A model generated the notes under the pieces. That model was not told the origin of the DNA. It made no database searches and saw only the letters and a program-made list of their open reading frames with translations. A DNA stretch of 64,000 bases, from NCBI RefSeq assembly GCF_003991205.1, contig NZ_RXOZ01000006.1:24969-88968 (forward strand). Direction: 5' to 3'. This DNA is from Georgenia sp. SYP-B2076. GTDB taxonomy: Bacteria > Actinomycetota > Actinomycetes > Actinomycetales > Actinomycetaceae. Both the position numbers and the translations under genes were made by a program. The stretch's first letter is position 1. Every line of letters begins with the position of its first letter. Positions 47,260 through 56,473 of the stretch are shown piece by piece.

Positions 47260-48291
47260 ATGAGCGAGCACACCGACGACGCCACCCCCACGGAGGGGAC
47301 CCCGGACGCCGCCCCGCGCGCTGAGCGGCCGGACGTCGACCCGGCGGCCTCGGACCGCCTGACGGTGGCGATCCTGGCCGGCGGGCTCTCCCACGAGCGT
47401 GACGTGTCGCTGCGCTCGGGCCGCCGGGTCGCCGCCGCGCTGCGGGACAAGGGTGTGCACGTCGAGGTGCTCGACGTCGACGCGGCCCTGCTGCCGACGC
47501 TCAAGACCCTGGCCCCGGACGTCGTGTGGCCGTTGCTGCACGGCTCCACGGGCGAGGACGGCTCACTGCAGGACCTCCTCGCCCTGCTGCGCCTGCCGTA
47601 CGTGGGGACGCTGGCGGCCGGCTGCCGCCTCGCCTCCCGGAAGCCGGTGGCCAAGTCGGTGCTCCGCGCGGCCGGGCTGCCGACACCGGACTACGTGGCG
47701 CTGCCGCAGTCGCTCTTCCGTGAGGTCGGCGCCCGGGCGGTGCTGGCGGCCGTCGAGGCGCGCCTGGAGCTGCCGCTGGTGGTCAAGCCGGCCAGCGGCG
47801 GCTCCGCCCTCGGGGTGACCATGGTGACGAGCCAGGAGCAGCTGCCGGAGGCCATGGTCGCCTGCTTCGCCTACGGCGACGAGGCGCTCATCGAGCGTGC
47901 CGTGACGGGCACCGAGGTCGCCGTGTCCGTCGTCGACCTGGGCGACGGCCCCCGCGCGCTGCCGCCCGTCGAGGTCGTCACCGACGGCGCGTACGACTAC
48001 GACGCGCGCTACAACGCCGGGCGCAGCCAGTACTTCGTGCCCGCGCGCCTCGACGAGGAGCAGACCCGCGCGGTGTGCGACCTCGCCGTCGCCGTGCACC
48101 GCACGCTGGGCCTGCGTCACCTCTCCCGCACCGACATGATCCTCGACGAGGACGGCACCGCCTGGTTCCTGGACGTGAACGTCGCCCCCGGCATGACCGA
48201 GACCTCGCTGTTCCCCCAGGCCGCCCAGGCCGACGCCGGAACCCTCGAGGACCTCTACCTCGCGATCGTCGAGGCCGCCCGCCGCTCCTGA
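47260..48291 (+). CDS. D-alanine-D-alanine ligase-like ATP-grasp protein
   Basis: A 343-aa ATP-grasp enzyme of the D-Ala-D-Ala ligase family. LHGSTGEDGSLQDLLALLRL, KPASGGSALGVTMV, YDYDARYNAG and DMILDEDGTAWFLDVNVAPG match Ddl motifs in order. In classical Ddl the metal-binding motif is E-x-N; here it is DVN. The first 40 residues are polar and extra. A ligase making D-Ala-D-Ala for peptidoglycan, or a related dipeptide, is likely; this gene next to parB recurs in actinobacteria besides the usual ddl. ATG 47260 has GGAAGGAAG upstream; the frame also allows TTG 47257. Confidence 0.82.
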   Translation: MSEHTDDATPTEGTPDAAPRAERPDVDPAASDRLTVAILAGGLSHERDVSLRSGRRVAAALRDKGVHVEVLDVDAALLPTLKTLAPDVVWPLLHGSTGEDGSLQDLLALLRLPYVGTLAAGCRLASRKPVAKSVLRAAGLPTPDYVALPQSLFREVGARAVLAAVEARLELPLVVKPASGGSALGVTMVTSQEQLPEAMVACFAYGDEALIERAVTGTEVAVSVVDLGDGPRALPPVEVVTDGAYDYDARYNAGRSQYFVPARLDEEQTRAVCDLAVAVHRTLGLRHLSRTDMILDEDGTAWFLDVNVAPGMTETSLFPQAAQADAGTLEDLYLAIVEAARRS

Positions 48292-48311
48292 CGGCGCGCT
48301 CGGCTCCTGAT

Positions 48312-48339
48312 GGCCCGCTCGGTCCGGACCGAGCGGGCC
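48312..48339. terminator. 28-bp perfect palindrome between ligase and parB
   Basis: GGCCCGCTCGGTCC is followed directly by its reverse complement GGACCGAGCGGGCC, a perfect palindrome. It lies between two convergent genes, 20 bases past the ligase stop, and would fold into a very strong stem ending both transcripts. The rest of 48292-48555 shows no gene. Confidence 0.65.
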
Positions 48340-48555
48340 GACCCCACGTAACCCGGCGACGCCGTCCGATTTAGGCTGCAGGTCCCCGCGCCGGTCCTAT
48401 CGCCGCCGCTAGGTTCGGCAAAGCGCGGGCGAGACGCGCCTGACATGCCTCGCGCCGCCCGCCCGTAACGCACGTGGTGTGCGCGCCACCGGCCGCCCGC
48501 CACGGTACGGGCGACCGGTCCGTGCCCGGTTCGTGCGTGGTCCCCGGACGCCCCG

Positions 48556-50034
48556 TCAGGCGTCCTGTGTCGCGCCCTCCGGGGCGACGTGCCCCTCCCC
48601 GGGGGCCAGCACGTCGAGGATGCGGTTGAGGTCGTCGAGGGTGGCGAACTCGATCGCGATCCGGCCCTTGCGCTGACCGAGGTTCACCTTGACGCGGGTG
48701 TCGAGACGGTCCGCGAGCCGGGTGGCGAGGTGGTTGAGCGCCTCGGCGTGCGTGCCGGCCCTGGGGCGGCGGCGCATCTCGGGCGCCGTGGGCTCGTCGC
48801 CGAGGGCGACGATCTCCTCGGTGGCCCGCACGCTGAGGCCCTCGGCGACGATCTTCTGCGCGAGCCGCTCCATCGCCGCGCCATCGGCCAGGCCCAGCAG
48901 GGCGCGGGCGTGACCGGCGGACAGCACGCCGGCGGCGACGCGGCGCTGGACGAGCGGCGGGAGCTTGAGCAGCCGCAGGGTGTTGGAGATCTGGGGACGG
49001 GACCGTGCGATCCGGTTCGCCAGCTCGTCGTGGGTGCAGCCGAAGTCCTCGAGCAGCTGCTGGTAGGCGGCCGCCTCCTCGAGGGCGTTGAGGTCGGCCC
49101 GGTGGAGGTTCTCGAGCAGGGCGTCACGCAGGAGGTCACCGTCGCTGGTGTCCCTGATGATCGCGGGCACGGTCTCGTTGCCGGCCTGCCCGGACGCGCG
49201 CCAGCGGCGCTCGCCCATGATGAGCTCGAACCGGGCCTCGGGGGCGTCGTCGACCGGGGCCGTGAGCGCACGGACGACGACGGGCTGAAGCACCCCGACC
49301 TCGCGGATGGACGCCGCGAGCTCCTCGAGGTCCTCCTCGTCGAAGACCTGGCGGGGCTGCCGCGTGTTCGGGACGATCTGGTTGAGGGGCAACTCGGCGA
49401 AGGTGGCGCCGGGGACGGGGACCAGTCCGTCGTCGGGCTCCTGCTCGGCGGGGGTGCTCTCGGGCTCGACCGTCCTCGCCGCCGGTGCCGCATCGGGTGC
49501 GGCGTCGGGTGCGGCGTGGCCGGTCGGCGCCGAGGCCGCGGACGCCGGGTCCTCGGCCGGCAGCGTCAGGGTGGGCGGGTCCGTCACGGCGGGCGTCACG
49601 GTGCTCTCGGCCGGGGCGGGCGCAGTGGATGCGGGGACGCCTCCGCCGGCGGTGACCGACTCGGCCGTCGGACCATCGGCCGCGGCGGGCTCCTGGGCCG
49701 GCGCGGGCTTCGTGGCGGCCTTCGCCCGGGCCGACGTGGCTGCCCGCCGGGACCGCGCGGCGGCGCTCTGGGACTTGGACCGTGAGGTGGTGCTGGGCTC
49801 CATGAGGGCCCGGGCCGCGGTGCTGGCGGCGCTCCGCCGCGTGGCTCCCTCGGCCTTCGCTGCGGCCTCCTCGGCGTCCAGATCGGCGGAGGCCGCTTCG
49901 TCGCCCGACGAGGCCGTGACCGAGGACGGGGGGAAGAACACGTCGACCGGCCGGGCCACGCTCGCCGACTGGCCGGGCCCGCTGGGGATGAGTGCGCCGA
50001 TACCGCGCCCGAGCCCCCGCCGCTTCTCACTCAT
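48556..50034 (-). CDS. parB: Chromosome-partitioning protein ParB
   Basis: A 492-aa ParB. After the usual start [14 protein letters not shown] comes an Ala/Thr/Pro-rich stretch to about residue 200 with no predicted fold, making it some 150 residues longer than typical ParB. The CTP-binding domain follows ([49 protein letters not shown]), then the helix-turn-helix for parS ([20 protein letters not shown]) and the C-terminal dimer domain. ParB loads at parS, slides as a clamp and recruits SMC and ParA. The ATG overlaps the parA stop (ATGA). Nine candidate parS sites lie just beyond parA. Confidence 0.95.
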   Translation of the reverse strand: MSEKRRGLGRGIGALIPSGPGQSASVARPVDVFFPPSSVTASSGDEAASADLDAEEAAAKAEGATRRSAASTAARALMEPSTTSRSKSQSAAARSRRAATSARAKAATKPAPAQEPAAADGPTAESVTAGGGVPASTAPAPAESTVTPAVTDPPTLTLPAEDPASAASAPTGHAAPDAAPDAAPAARTVEPESTPAEQEPDDGLVPVPGATFAELPLNQIVPNTRQPRQVFDEEDLEELAASIREVGVLQPVVVRALTAPVDDAPEARFELIMGERRWRASGQAGNETVPAIIRDTSDGDLLRDALLENLHRADLNALEEAAAYQQLLEDFGCTHDELANRIARSRPQISNTLRLLKLPPLVQRRVAAGVLSAGHARALLGLADGAAMERLAQKIVAEGLSVRATEEIVALGDEPTAPEMRRRPRAGTHAEALNHLATRLADRLDTRVKVNLGQRKGRIAIEFATLDDLNRILDVLAPGEGHVAPEGATQDA

Positions 50035-51071
50035 CGGTTCTCCTCCTCGGCCGCAGCCGCGTTCGTGACGTGGTTGGTGGAGCCGGCTCCGCGGTGAGCA
50101 ATCTCCTGCGCGGCCTCCTGGTAGGCGAGCGCCCCGCTGGAGCCGGGGTCGTACGTCAGGACGGTCTGTCCGTAGCTCGGGGCCTCGGAGATGCGTACCG
50201 ATCGGGGGATGCTGGCGCCGAGCGTCTCGGCCGGGAAGTGCTCCCTGACCTCGTGGGCGACCTCGCGTGCGAGGTTGGTGCGCCGGTCGAACATGGTGAG
50301 GATGATGGTGGAAACGTGGAGGGCCTTGTTGAGATGGCCCCTGATGAGCTCGATGTTCCGCAGGAGCTGGGAGAGGCCTTCTAGCGCGTAGTACTCGCAC
50401 TGGATGGGGATCATCACCTCCTGCGCTGCGACGAAGGCGTTGATGGTCAGGAGGCCCAGGCTGGGTGGGCAGTCGATGAGGACGTAGTCGAGGCGCGGCA
50501 GACCCTGCGCGGCCCGCCAGGCCAGGTAGGTCCGAACCGCGCTGCGGAGCCTGTTCTCCCTGGCGACCATCGACACCAGCTCGATCTCCGCGCCGGAGAG
50601 GTCGATGGTCGCGGGCGCGACGATGAGGCCGGGGATCGCCTCGCAGGGCTGGATCACGTCCGCCAGCGCCGTGTCGTTGATGACGACGTCGTAGATGGAC
50701 GGGACTCCGGCGTGGTGGTCGATGCCCAGCGCGGTGGAGGCGTTGCCCTGGGGGTCGTTGTCGATCACCAGGACGTTGAGGCCGCCGGTCGCGAGGGAGG
50801 CGGCGATGTTGACGGTCGTGGTGGTCTTTCCCACGCCGCCCTTCTGGTTCGCGATGGTGAAGATCCGCGTCTCGGCGGGCTTGGGGAAGCGGGCACCCTG
50901 CAGCATGATGCGACGGCGGGCGTCCTGGGCAAGCTGGGCCGCGAGCGGGGTGGACTCGTCGGTATCGGGGACGCTGCGGAGAAGTGCAGCTCGGCGCCTC
51001 TCGTCAGGCTCGACAGGCTGCTGGCCCCCGTTCGTGCTCTCAGACACGCCTGTTTCGTCCTGCGGAGGCAC
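50031..51071 (-). CDS. parA: Chromosome-partitioning ATPase ParA
   Basis: A 346-aa ParA/Soj-type ATPase. The deviant Walker A box KGGVGKTTT (77-85) has the signature first Lys; Walker A' is [18 protein letters not shown] and Walker [13 protein letters not shown]. It binds DNA non-specifically as an ATP dimer and moves ParB-parS complexes. The first 65 residues are a polar extension. GTG 51071 is chosen for the AAGGGG before it. parB follows with a four-base overlap. In most relatives rsmG lies close upstream; here 2.96 kb of apparently non-coding DNA with parS sites intervenes. Confidence 0.95.
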   Translation of the reverse strand: MPPQDETGVSESTNGGQQPVEPDERRRAALLRSVPDTDESTPLAAQLAQDARRRIMLQGARFPKPAETRIFTIANQKGGVGKTTTTVNIAASLATGGLNVLVIDNDPQGNASTALGIDHHAGVPSIYDVVINDTALADVIQPCEAIPGLIVAPATIDLSGAEIELVSMVARENRLRSAVRTYLAWRAAQGLPRLDYVLIDCPPSLGLLTINAFVAAQEVMIPIQCEYYALEGLSQLLRNIELIRGHLNKALHVSTIILTMFDRRTNLAREVAHEVREHFPAETLGASIPRSVRISEAPSYGQTVLTYDPGSSGALAYQEAAQEIAHRGAGSTNHVTNAAAAEEENR

Positions 51072-51155
51072 GGCGTCCCCTTCGTTCGGTGTCGTGGGCG
51101 TTTCCCATCGTAATCGTCGCCGCCGGGATCCCCGGCAACGCGCACCGTGAGTCGT

Positions 51156-51169
51156 GTTTCACGTGAAAC
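51156..51169. promoter_or_regulatory. parS site
   Basis: Exact GTTTCACGTGAAAC, the bacterial ParB-loading sequence. It lies 85 bases before the parA start, so ParB bound here could also affect parAB transcription. Confidence 0.9.
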
Positions 51170-51319
51170 CGCGCTCGTTTACATACTCATCGGTGTGCGG
51201 GCGCCCGCGACCGCGGCCGCGACCGGGCCAGTAGACACCGGCCCGCGTTCATGTCTCGAGCCAAAGCCACTGGCGGGCCGGACATACCGGAACCAGGCGC
51301 TCCTGGACAGCGCCTTCCG

Positions 51320-51333
51320 GTTTCACGTGAAAC
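51320..51333. promoter_or_regulatory. parS site
   Basis: Exact GTTTCACGTGAAAC, followed by A as in the 16-bp consensus. Confidence 0.9.
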
Positions 51334-51837
51334 AACCCATCCGCGTCGCAGCCACTCGCCGTGCCGACCAGAGCGTCCGGCGCCAGGGCAGCGGCTGGGG
51401 GCAATGCCCGTGGTTGGCGTACCCGGCCGGCCTCCCGGTGCGCCGCCCCGCTGGCGGGATGCGGACCTGCCTGTCAGCTACGGCGGGGGGATATGTCCGG
51501 AGGGGGGCAGGACGCTGCATACACACGCCTCGTGCATGCGTTCGTAAAAGGGGCGCCCCTCAGGGTGGCACAAAGCAAAGGAACGGACATCACGAATCCG
51601 ACGGTGCTCGAACACTATTCGGTCCCAATACCAGCGGCTGGCACCTCACGAATGTCCATATGAGATACGGACGCCCTCCTTTTGGCCCGATATGCTGGGC
51701 GCGCTCCTGCGTCAAGCCGTCGGCATCTACGTGGCCCCCTACCGCCCGGACCATGCCATGCGGAACTCCCCGGCAAGTTCCTGGACTGCGGCTCAGGGCC
51801 GGGATCGCCGCCCGTTCCATGTGTGGCCGGGAGTGTC

Positions 51838-51851
51838 GTTTCACGTGAAAC
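51838..51851. promoter_or_regulatory. parS site
   Basis: Exact GTTTCACGTGAAAC followed by A. Confidence 0.9.
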
Positions 51852-51930
51852 AACGCCCGCCATTGTTCGTGCGTACAACGCTCATGGGATGCAGTGCGGA
51901 GTTCGCCGCGCTGCCACTCCTCTGCGAAAG

Positions 51931-51984
51931 TTTTCAGTGGCCTGGCGTCAGTCGGACATTTTCAGTGGTCCGGCGTCAGTCGGA
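51931..51984. repeat. 26-bp direct repeat resembling a transposon end
   Basis: Two copies of a 26-bp sequence, 28 bases apart, starting TTTTCAGTGG and ending GGCGTCAGTCGGA; they differ only in two middle bases. Multiple copies of TTTTCA-type repeats near each end are typical of IS21-like elements. No transposase gene is nearby, so it may be a solitary remnant. Confidence 0.6.
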
Positions 51985-52026
51985 GCGGTCAACATGTAGG
52001 CGCGCTCCCTCACTGGCGAAGGCTTG

Positions 52027-52040
52027 GTTCCACGTGAAAC
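52027..52040. promoter_or_regulatory. parS-like site, one mismatch
   Basis: GTTCCACGTGAAAC differs from the parS 14-mer by one base in the left arm. It may be a weaker ParB site. Confidence 0.65.
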
Positions 52041-52327
52041 GTTGCTCGCTTTACCGGCGGCGCTCTCAGTCGAGACCTCAGCGCCCTCGGCTTCCATCCA
52101 CGCAGTTCTCGCTCTCCGTCGCGCCATACGCGGCCCGCGCCGGAGCCCTTAGGAGCACACGCGCTGCCGGAAAGGGGATCACGATTGCTCCCCACGCCGT
52201 CTTGCACATGGCGCATTGGGAGCCATGTTTGCGTACAGGTCGCGGGGGCTACGTCTCGATACCACGAAAAGCGAGCCCGGACGCGGCGCAGGCCGTCCAC
52301 CCCGGCTGGCGTCCCCGCCATGCTCGT

Positions 52328-52341
52328 GTTTCACGTGAAAC
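52328..52341. promoter_or_regulatory. parS site
   Basis: TGTTTCACGTGAAACA is present in full, the exact 16-bp parS consensus. Confidence 0.92.
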
Positions 52342-52653
52342 ACCCTGCCCACTACGGGCACAGCAATGGTTCCCATTAGCTCCCAGCCCTCCTCGAGGCG
52401 AAAAGGGCAATCTCATTTGGCGGCGCGTGACCAAGTGGCTTCTTTGTCCCGGGCAACCGGGCGACACGCCGACCGAGGATCTGGCGACGGGGAACCGCCG
52501 ACACGGCGAGCCGGCACCCTCGCCGTGTCGACGCGTCACTCCAGAAGGTGGCGCGGCGCCGGTCACTCCCTGGGTGGTGAGTTGCTGCGCGTAGCTGGCC
52601 TGCCGGCCCGTGCGGGATGGCGCGCCAGATCGCCGGCGAAGCGCTCGTTCCAC

Positions 52654-52667
52654 GTTTCACGTGAAAC
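52654..52667. promoter_or_regulatory. parS site
   Basis: Exact GTTTCACGTGAAAC followed by A, preceded by a partial CACGTTTCACGTG overlap. Confidence 0.9.
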
Positions 52668-52794
52668 ATGCGCAACAGGGTTCCGCGCGGCGCGGCCACG
52701 CCATCATTCCGACAACCACGTAGGCCGCCGGGATCCAACGCCGCAGTGTCCTGCACGACGAGGAGCGGATTAGCTCGGCCGAGCGCCTTACTTC

Positions 52795-52808
52795 GTTTCA
52801 CGTGAAAC
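52795..52808. promoter_or_regulatory. parS site
   Basis: Exact GTTTCACGTGAAAC followed by A, only 127 bases from the previous site. Confidence 0.9.
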
Positions 52809-53656
52809 AGCGAGTCACAAGACCTGGTCGACAGCTTCTCCCGGATCCTCCGCATGCGGGCGTCCCATCAAGCGGTTGCGCCTGTCCTGTATGACCTGGA
52901 ACGGCAGCGGCTGCGGCGAGATCACACCCATGTGTCGGCGACTCGAGCGGTCCGGCGCCGGCATGGGTGTGTCGTGGTCGCGCGCAGCCGCTGGGGTCCG
53001 CTGCGCAGCCGCTCTCGAAGTTGCACTTGCCAGGGGGAACAGGGCCCGTGCGAATGGTCGGCACGCTGCGACCATTCGCTGCCTTCACACGTGAGGGAGG
53101 CGACCACGATGGTGCACCGTGCGAAGCTTGAACCCCTCGTCCGAAAGCAACCAAGTAGGTCTTTCGGGTGTCTGCTCGCGGTGCAGACCGCCGTGGGCCC
53201 CGGCTGCAGCCCCACCCGCGCACCGCGAACGCGTCGGGCAGGGCCCGACTCCTGTGGCGCGGCATGTCGTTCTGCCACGTCGTCGTTGCACCGCCCGCAT
53301 CGACTTCGCGCGCGGCTCGGAACACGAGGCGACGGTCTCGTTGGGCGCGCGGCACTCTCGGCGACGCGAGCAGCGGCGCGCGATTGCGGAACCGCGGACG
53401 CGCGTTCGCCCGCGGCAGCCAGGTCGTGCGGCGGGCCCCGGCGGCGGCAGCTCATCGTGAGCGGGATCCCTGCTCCTGATGCGCTACCCCGCCACGGAGG
53501 AACCACAAGATGCCGTGCGGCAATGTACTACCGAACGACGACCGCTGGATGGCCACAGTCCGCGCGCTTAGCGACGTGGCAACCCTGCGGCGCTAGGCCA
53601 CAATCCGTGGACGCCGCGGCGGTCGAGCTTGCAGCGCGCCACATAGAACGCCCGGT

Positions 53657-53670
53657 GTTTCACGTGGAAC
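53657..53670. promoter_or_regulatory. parS-like site, one mismatch
   Basis: GTTTCACGTGGAAC differs by one base in the right arm and is preceded by T. It is probably a degraded or weaker parS. Confidence 0.65.
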
Positions 53671-53868
53671 CCGGGCGCACACTGCCTGCGCCGCGGACGA
53701 TACGAGGGCCGGCCCCTCGCTACACCCGGGGCCGCACACCGACTTCCGCTGCCGGGACATCAATGCACGCGAGGTCACGCTGCCCATCCCTGCCGCGCGC
53801 CGATTATGCTCCCACCCTTGGGCGCCTGCACTGTAGTACGAATCCGCAATGCGGTCGTAGATCTCGGT

Positions 53869-53882
53869 GTTTCACGTGAAAC
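53869..53882. promoter_or_regulatory. parS site
   Basis: TGTTTCACGTGAAACA is complete here, and the flanking GGTG/CACC makes the palindrome longer. It is the last site before rsmG. Confidence 0.92.
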
Positions 53883-54029
53883 ACCGGGGGGCGGCAGGTG
53901 CAGATGTGATCTGGCTCACACAGAATGCCGTCGCGGCGCCCCCCTCAGACGAGAACCGTTCCCAGATGCGCCGCGGCGGGCTTCGTCGCAGCCGCACCGG
54001 CGCGCGGGTCTCACGCGCCGGGCCGCGCG

Positions 54030-54683
54030 TCACCCGCGCTTGGTCGCGACGACCACCGACGTCGCCTCGCTGTCGGGAACGGGCCTGACCTCATGCACCT
54101 CGGTCGCCACGATGCCGAGCTTCTTGAGCACGTACTTGGCCTCCTCGACCTCCTCGGCGGCCCGCCTGCCCTTGAGGGCCACGAGGGCCCCGCCCGGCCG
54201 GACGAGCGGCACGGACCAGCGGGCCAGCTTGTCCATCGCGGCCACGGCCCGCGCGGTGACGACGTCGAACGTGGCCTTCTTGTGCAGCTCCTCGGCCCTG
54301 GCGTGATGTAGCACCACGTTGTCCAGGTCCACCTCGTCCACGACGTCAGCGAGCCATACGGTGCGCCGCTCCATGGGCTCGATGAGATGCATCTCGAGAT
54401 CGGGGCGCATCATCGCCAGCACGAGGCCCGGGAACCCGGCGCCGGACCCGACGTCCGCGACGGTGGCGTCCTCGGGCAGGAACGGGGCCAGGGCGGCGGA
54501 GTTGACCAGGTGCCTCGTCCACAGCCTGGGCAGCTCGTGCGGCCCGATGAGGCCCCGCAGCTCGCCCTCCTCCGCCAGCATCTGCGCGAAGTGCTCCACG
54601 GGCGCCCAGGCGAGCCCGAAGAGCTCCCGCATGGCATCCGTGGGGCGCTCCACGCCCTCGGAACCCCTCGCGTCCTCCGTCAT
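54030..54683 (-). CDS. rsmG: 16S rRNA (guanine-527-N7)-methyltransferase
   Basis: A 217-aa RsmG (GidB). The SAM-binding motif is ATVADVGSGAGFPGLVLAMM; the N-terminus LIGPHELPRLWTRHLVNSAA and the later RAEELHKKATFDVVTARAVA are characteristic. It methylates G527 of 16S rRNA. It is the last gene of the rpmH-rnpA-yidD-yidC-jag-rsmG group. The ATG at 54683 lacks a strong ribosome site; an upstream alternative start cannot be excluded. Jag lies 23 bases before it. Confidence 0.93.
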   Translation of the reverse strand: MTEDARGSEGVERPTDAMRELFGLAWAPVEHFAQMLAEEGELRGLIGPHELPRLWTRHLVNSAALAPFLPEDATVADVGSGAGFPGLVLAMMRPDLEMHLIEPMERRTVWLADVVDEVDLDNVVLHHARAEELHKKATFDVVTARAVAAMDKLARWSVPLVRPGGALVALKGRRAAEEVEEAKYVLKKLGIVATEVHEVRPVPDSEATSVVVATKRG

Positions 54684-54706
54684 GAGATGGCCACTCGCCG
54701 CCGCGC

Positions 54707-55234
54707 TCAGGCGGGCCGGATGACGACGTGACGGTTGGGCTCGACGCCCTCGGAGTCGCTGACGAGCCCCGCGTCCGCCACGACGTCGTGGACGACCTTC
54801 CGCTCGAAGGGATTCATGGGCGCCAGCGCGACCCGATCCCCGCTGCTGCGCACCTTGGAGACCGCCTCGTTGGCGACCTCCGTCAGCTCCGCCTTGCGGT
54901 TCTTCCGGTAGCCGGCGATGTCCAGCATGAGGCGGCTGCGTTCGCCCGTCTTCGCCTGCACGGCCAGCCGGGTGAGCTCCTGGACGGCGTCCAGAACCTC
55001 GCCGTCCTCGCCCACCAGACGCTTCAACCACCGGTCGCCGTCGTCCTCCGAGACGATCTCGACGGCCGCCCGGCCGTGGTCCACGTCGATGTCGATGTCA
55101 CCGTCCAGGTCGGCGATGTCGAGCAGCTCCTCGAGGTAGTCCGCCGCGATCTCGCCCTCTTCCTCGAGCCGCTTGATCGTGCTGGAGCCGCGCGGGGCCT
55201 CTACGGTCTCTTCCTCGCTCACAGGTGTCCTCAT
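54707..55234 (-). CDS. Jag/KhpB-like KH-R3H RNA-binding protein
   Basis: A 175-aa protein of the Jag (SpoIIIJ-associated) family without the separate Jag_N domain. An acidic stretch IADLDGDIDIDVDHGRAAVE opens the KH domain (about 45-110), and the R3H domain follows with ERKVVHDVVADAGLVSDSEG and a final HVVIRP. It binds RNA and is linked to cell-division and envelope control in other bacteria. The start may be ATG 55234 or GTG 55222; GAAGAG before the first favours it. Between yidC and rsmG, the usual place. Confidence 0.9.
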   Translation of the reverse strand: MRTPVSEEETVEAPRGSSTIKRLEEEGEIAADYLEELLDIADLDGDIDIDVDHGRAAVEIVSEDDGDRWLKRLVGEDGEVLDAVQELTRLAVQAKTGERSRLMLDIAGYRKNRKAELTEVANEAVSKVRSSGDRVALAPMNPFERKVVHDVVADAGLVSDSEGVEPNRHVVIRPA

Positions 55235-55299
55235 CTCTTCGTCCCGCCCGTCACGGCAGGGGTGGTCAGGGCGCTTGCGCGGGCGCTCGGCCCAGCGTG

Positions 55300-56460
55300 C
55301 TACTTCTTCTTGCCCTTGCTCTGGGCCTTGCGCCGCGCCGCGGCGGCGCGGCGCTCGGCGGCGCGCTCGTCGTAACGCTTCTGCGCACGCTCGGAGGCGG
55401 TCAGGCCGTCCTTGCCGCGCACCTCGCCGTCGTCCTCGTCCTCGTCGGCGAGGTCGGAGGAGGCCGCCGAGACCCCCGACGCGGCCGCCAGGTCCGCCGG
55501 GCCGGTCCGCTTGGCCCGGTCCTTGCGCTTGGGCTGCACCCGCTGGCCCCCCTGGGGCCGCTCCACCTCGGAGGTCGCCTCCTGCTCCTCCGCGGGGGGC
55601 AGGCCCTTGCGTGCGCGCTTCTTCGCCAGGCGCTCGGCGCGCGCCTTGGCCGCCTCGGAGCCCGGGGCCGGCTGCTTGCGGATCGAGTAGAACTGCTGCC
55701 CCATCGACCAGAGGTTGGTGACCAGCCAGTAGATGAGTACACCGATGGGGAAGTTGACGCCCGAGAACGCGAAGATCAGCGGGAGGATGTACATCAGCAT
55801 CTTCTGCTGACGCGCCATCGGGTTGTCCAGCGCCGACGCCGGCATGTTCTTCATCGTCAGCTGGCGCTGCGTGGTGAACGTGGTCACCGACATCAGGACG
55901 ATGAGGACGACGGTGACGATCTTGACCGTCGGGTCCGTCGACGACATGAACGTCTCGGAGATCGGCGCACCCAGGAGGGTCGAGGACTCCGCCTGCTGCG
56001 CGAGCTGCTGGGTCAACGGACCGATGCTGTCGCGCACGTACTCACCTCGCGCGAGCGGCCCGAGGCTGCTGAGCACCCGGAAGAGCGCGAAGAAGATCGG
56101 CATCTGCAAAAGGATCGGCAGGCACGAGGCGAACGGGTTGGTCCCGTGCTGCCGGTACAGCGCCATCATCTCTTCCTGCATCTTCTGGCGCGACGCAGGG
56201 TCCGTCTTGTTCTTGTACTTCTTCTGCAGCTTCTGCATCTCGGGCTGGACGAGCTGCATCCCCCGGGAGGCCTTGATCTGTTTGAAGAACAGCGGGATCA
56301 GGAGGATCCGAATGACGATCACGAGACCGACGATCGAGAGGATCCACGCCCAGCCCGAGCCCGCGGACATCCCGAGGAACACGAGCAGGTCGTGCACCCG
56401 CACCATGATCCACGCGACCGCGACCATGATCGGGTACAGGATTGTGTCGAACCAGCCCAT
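55300..56460 (-). CDS. yidC: Membrane protein insertase YidC
   Basis: A 386-aa YidC/Oxa1/Alb3 insertase of the short actinobacterial form without the large periplasmic domain. WAWILSIVGLVIVIRILLIP with the groove Arg opens the core; a charged coiled-coil hairpin follows (EMQKLQKKYKNKTDPASRQK), then FASCLPILLQMPIFFALFRV and NFPIGVLIYWLVTNLWSMGQ. The C-terminal 110 residues form a basic Lys/Arg-rich tail that could touch the ribosome. It inserts membrane proteins with or without Sec. The ATG at 56460 is the family start. 13 bases separate it from yidD. Confidence 0.95.
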   Translation of the reverse strand: MGWFDTILYPIMVAVAWIMVRVHDLLVFLGMSAGSGWAWILSIVGLVIVIRILLIPLFFKQIKASRGMQLVQPEMQKLQKKYKNKTDPASRQKMQEEMMALYRQHGTNPFASCLPILLQMPIFFALFRVLSSLGPLARGEYVRDSIGPLTQQLAQQAESSTLLGAPISETFMSSTDPTVKIVTVVLIVLMSVTTFTTQRQLTMKNMPASALDNPMARQQKMLMYILPLIFAFSGVNFPIGVLIYWLVTNLWSMGQQFYSIRKQPAPGSEAAKARAERLAKKRARKGLPPAEEQEATSEVERPQGGQRVQPKRKDRAKRTGPADLAAASGVSAASSDLADEDEDDGEVRGKDGLTASERAQKRYDERAAERRAAAARRKAQSKGKKK

Positions 56461-56473
56461 AACGTCCGTACTC

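Larger units (their letters stand above)
51072..54029. other. Large non-coding parS island between parA and rsmG
   Basis: In 2958 bases I find no gene with a recognisable family, ribosome site or sensible codon pattern on either strand; open frames are short, Arg/Pro/Ser-rich and match nothing. Nine sites of the parS type lie at 51156, 51320, 51838, 52027, 52328, 52654, 52795, 53657 and 53869 (seven exact 14-mers, two with one change). A 26-bp direct repeat at 51931-51984 looks like a transposon end. The base use looks less regular than in the coding parts. I interpret it as a centromere-like island, perhaps made by insertion and decay of other DNA. Confidence 0.75.

Noticed and set aside
52854..53879. 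A 341-codon open frame in the parS island
   Set aside because: It is Arg/Pro/Ser-rich, has no recognisable domain or good ribosome site and runs through parS sites; it looks like chance openness in GC-rich DNA.
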